From positions 1 through 13,806 of the forward strand of contig CABUCT010000019.1 of the NCBI GenBank assembly GCA_902490145.1: DNA of 13,806 nucleotides, in the 5' to 3' direction. Position numbers and translations under genes: made by a program. This document shows, piece after piece, positions 13,682 through 13,806 of the stretch (positions are counted from its first letter, which is position 1; each line of letters begins with the position of its first letter). This stretch comes from an uncultured Oscillospiraceae bacterium (lineage in GTDB: Bacteria > Bacillota > Clostridia > Oscillospirales > Acutalibacteraceae). The notes under the pieces are model-generated. The model saw only the letters and a list, made by a program, of their open reading frames with translations, made no database searches and was not told the DNA's origin.

Positions 13682-13806
13682 CTGTTTAAAGAATATATAG
13701 CGTTGTTTTAATAAAACGGAGACAATTAAAAATTGAGACAATTTCATGAATAGCAAACTTATTTAAGGTTTTATATCTTTATATTTGGAAAATTTTTCAA
13801 GGCATA
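13682..13806. other. AT-rich right edge of the window
   Basis: No gene is visible. A 9-bp direct repeat GAGACAATT occurs at 13719-13727 and 13735-13743, 16 bp apart. With a spacing of about one and a half helical turns it could be a binding site, but there is no other support. Confidence 0.4.

Overview
The window looks like chromosome from a low-GC, spore-forming member of the Clostridia, probably Oscillospiraceae/Ruminococcaceae-like. The main reasons are an alpha/beta-type small acid-soluble spore protein, a YtfJ-type sporulation protein, RNase Y, a site-2-protease/scpA/scpB/ytfJ gene cluster, strong Shine-Dalgarno sites (AGGAGG) and many sigma-A promoters in AT-rich spacers. The genus cannot be fixed from the sequence alone.

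Left part (1-5042). An AT-rich leader with a well-formed promoter drives a 1138-residue secreted modular protein. It has a signal peptide, three jelly-roll/CBM-like modules, a cohesin-like module, two helical repeats and three copies of an unrecognised C-terminal repeat, followed by a terminator. An Sfp-type phosphopantetheinyl transferase lies on the minus strand with its own promoter. A divergent small acid-soluble spore protein gene follows, with a strong terminator.

Middle (5043-7720). RNase Y (rny) has a TTGACA-N17-TATTAT promoter and a leader of about 165 nt that can form alternative hairpins near the ribosome binding site. Downstream is a decayed IS200/IS605-type element. Its tnpA on the minus strand carries two stop codons, two frameshifts and a Cys in place of the catalytic Tyr. 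Its structured end still contains a good rho-independent terminator facing rny, and I see no other rny terminator.

Right part (7720-12873, minus strand). One probable operon is read from right to left: M50 site-2 protease, scpA, scpB (chromosome condensation), ytfJ, a YitT-family membrane protein and a YifB/ComM AAA ATPase. Most junctions are 5-25 bp with a Shine-Dalgarno inside or next to the preceding stop. The exception is the 115-bp scpB-ytfJ gap. The operon starts at a TTGTTT-N17-TATAAT promoter and ends at a 16-bp perfect-stem terminator.

Right edge (12992-13806). Two tandem 67-residue Cro/CI-type HTH genes (54/67 identical) each have a long palindrome at the same distance upstream. 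This is a duplicated regulator-plus-operator unit, with amino-acid differences clustered in the region around the predicted recognition helix.

No intact novel defence or mobile system was found. The least-explained items are the HTH/operator pair, the RNase Y leader, the triplicated C-terminal module of the surface protein, and the fossil IS whose end now acts as a likely host terminator.
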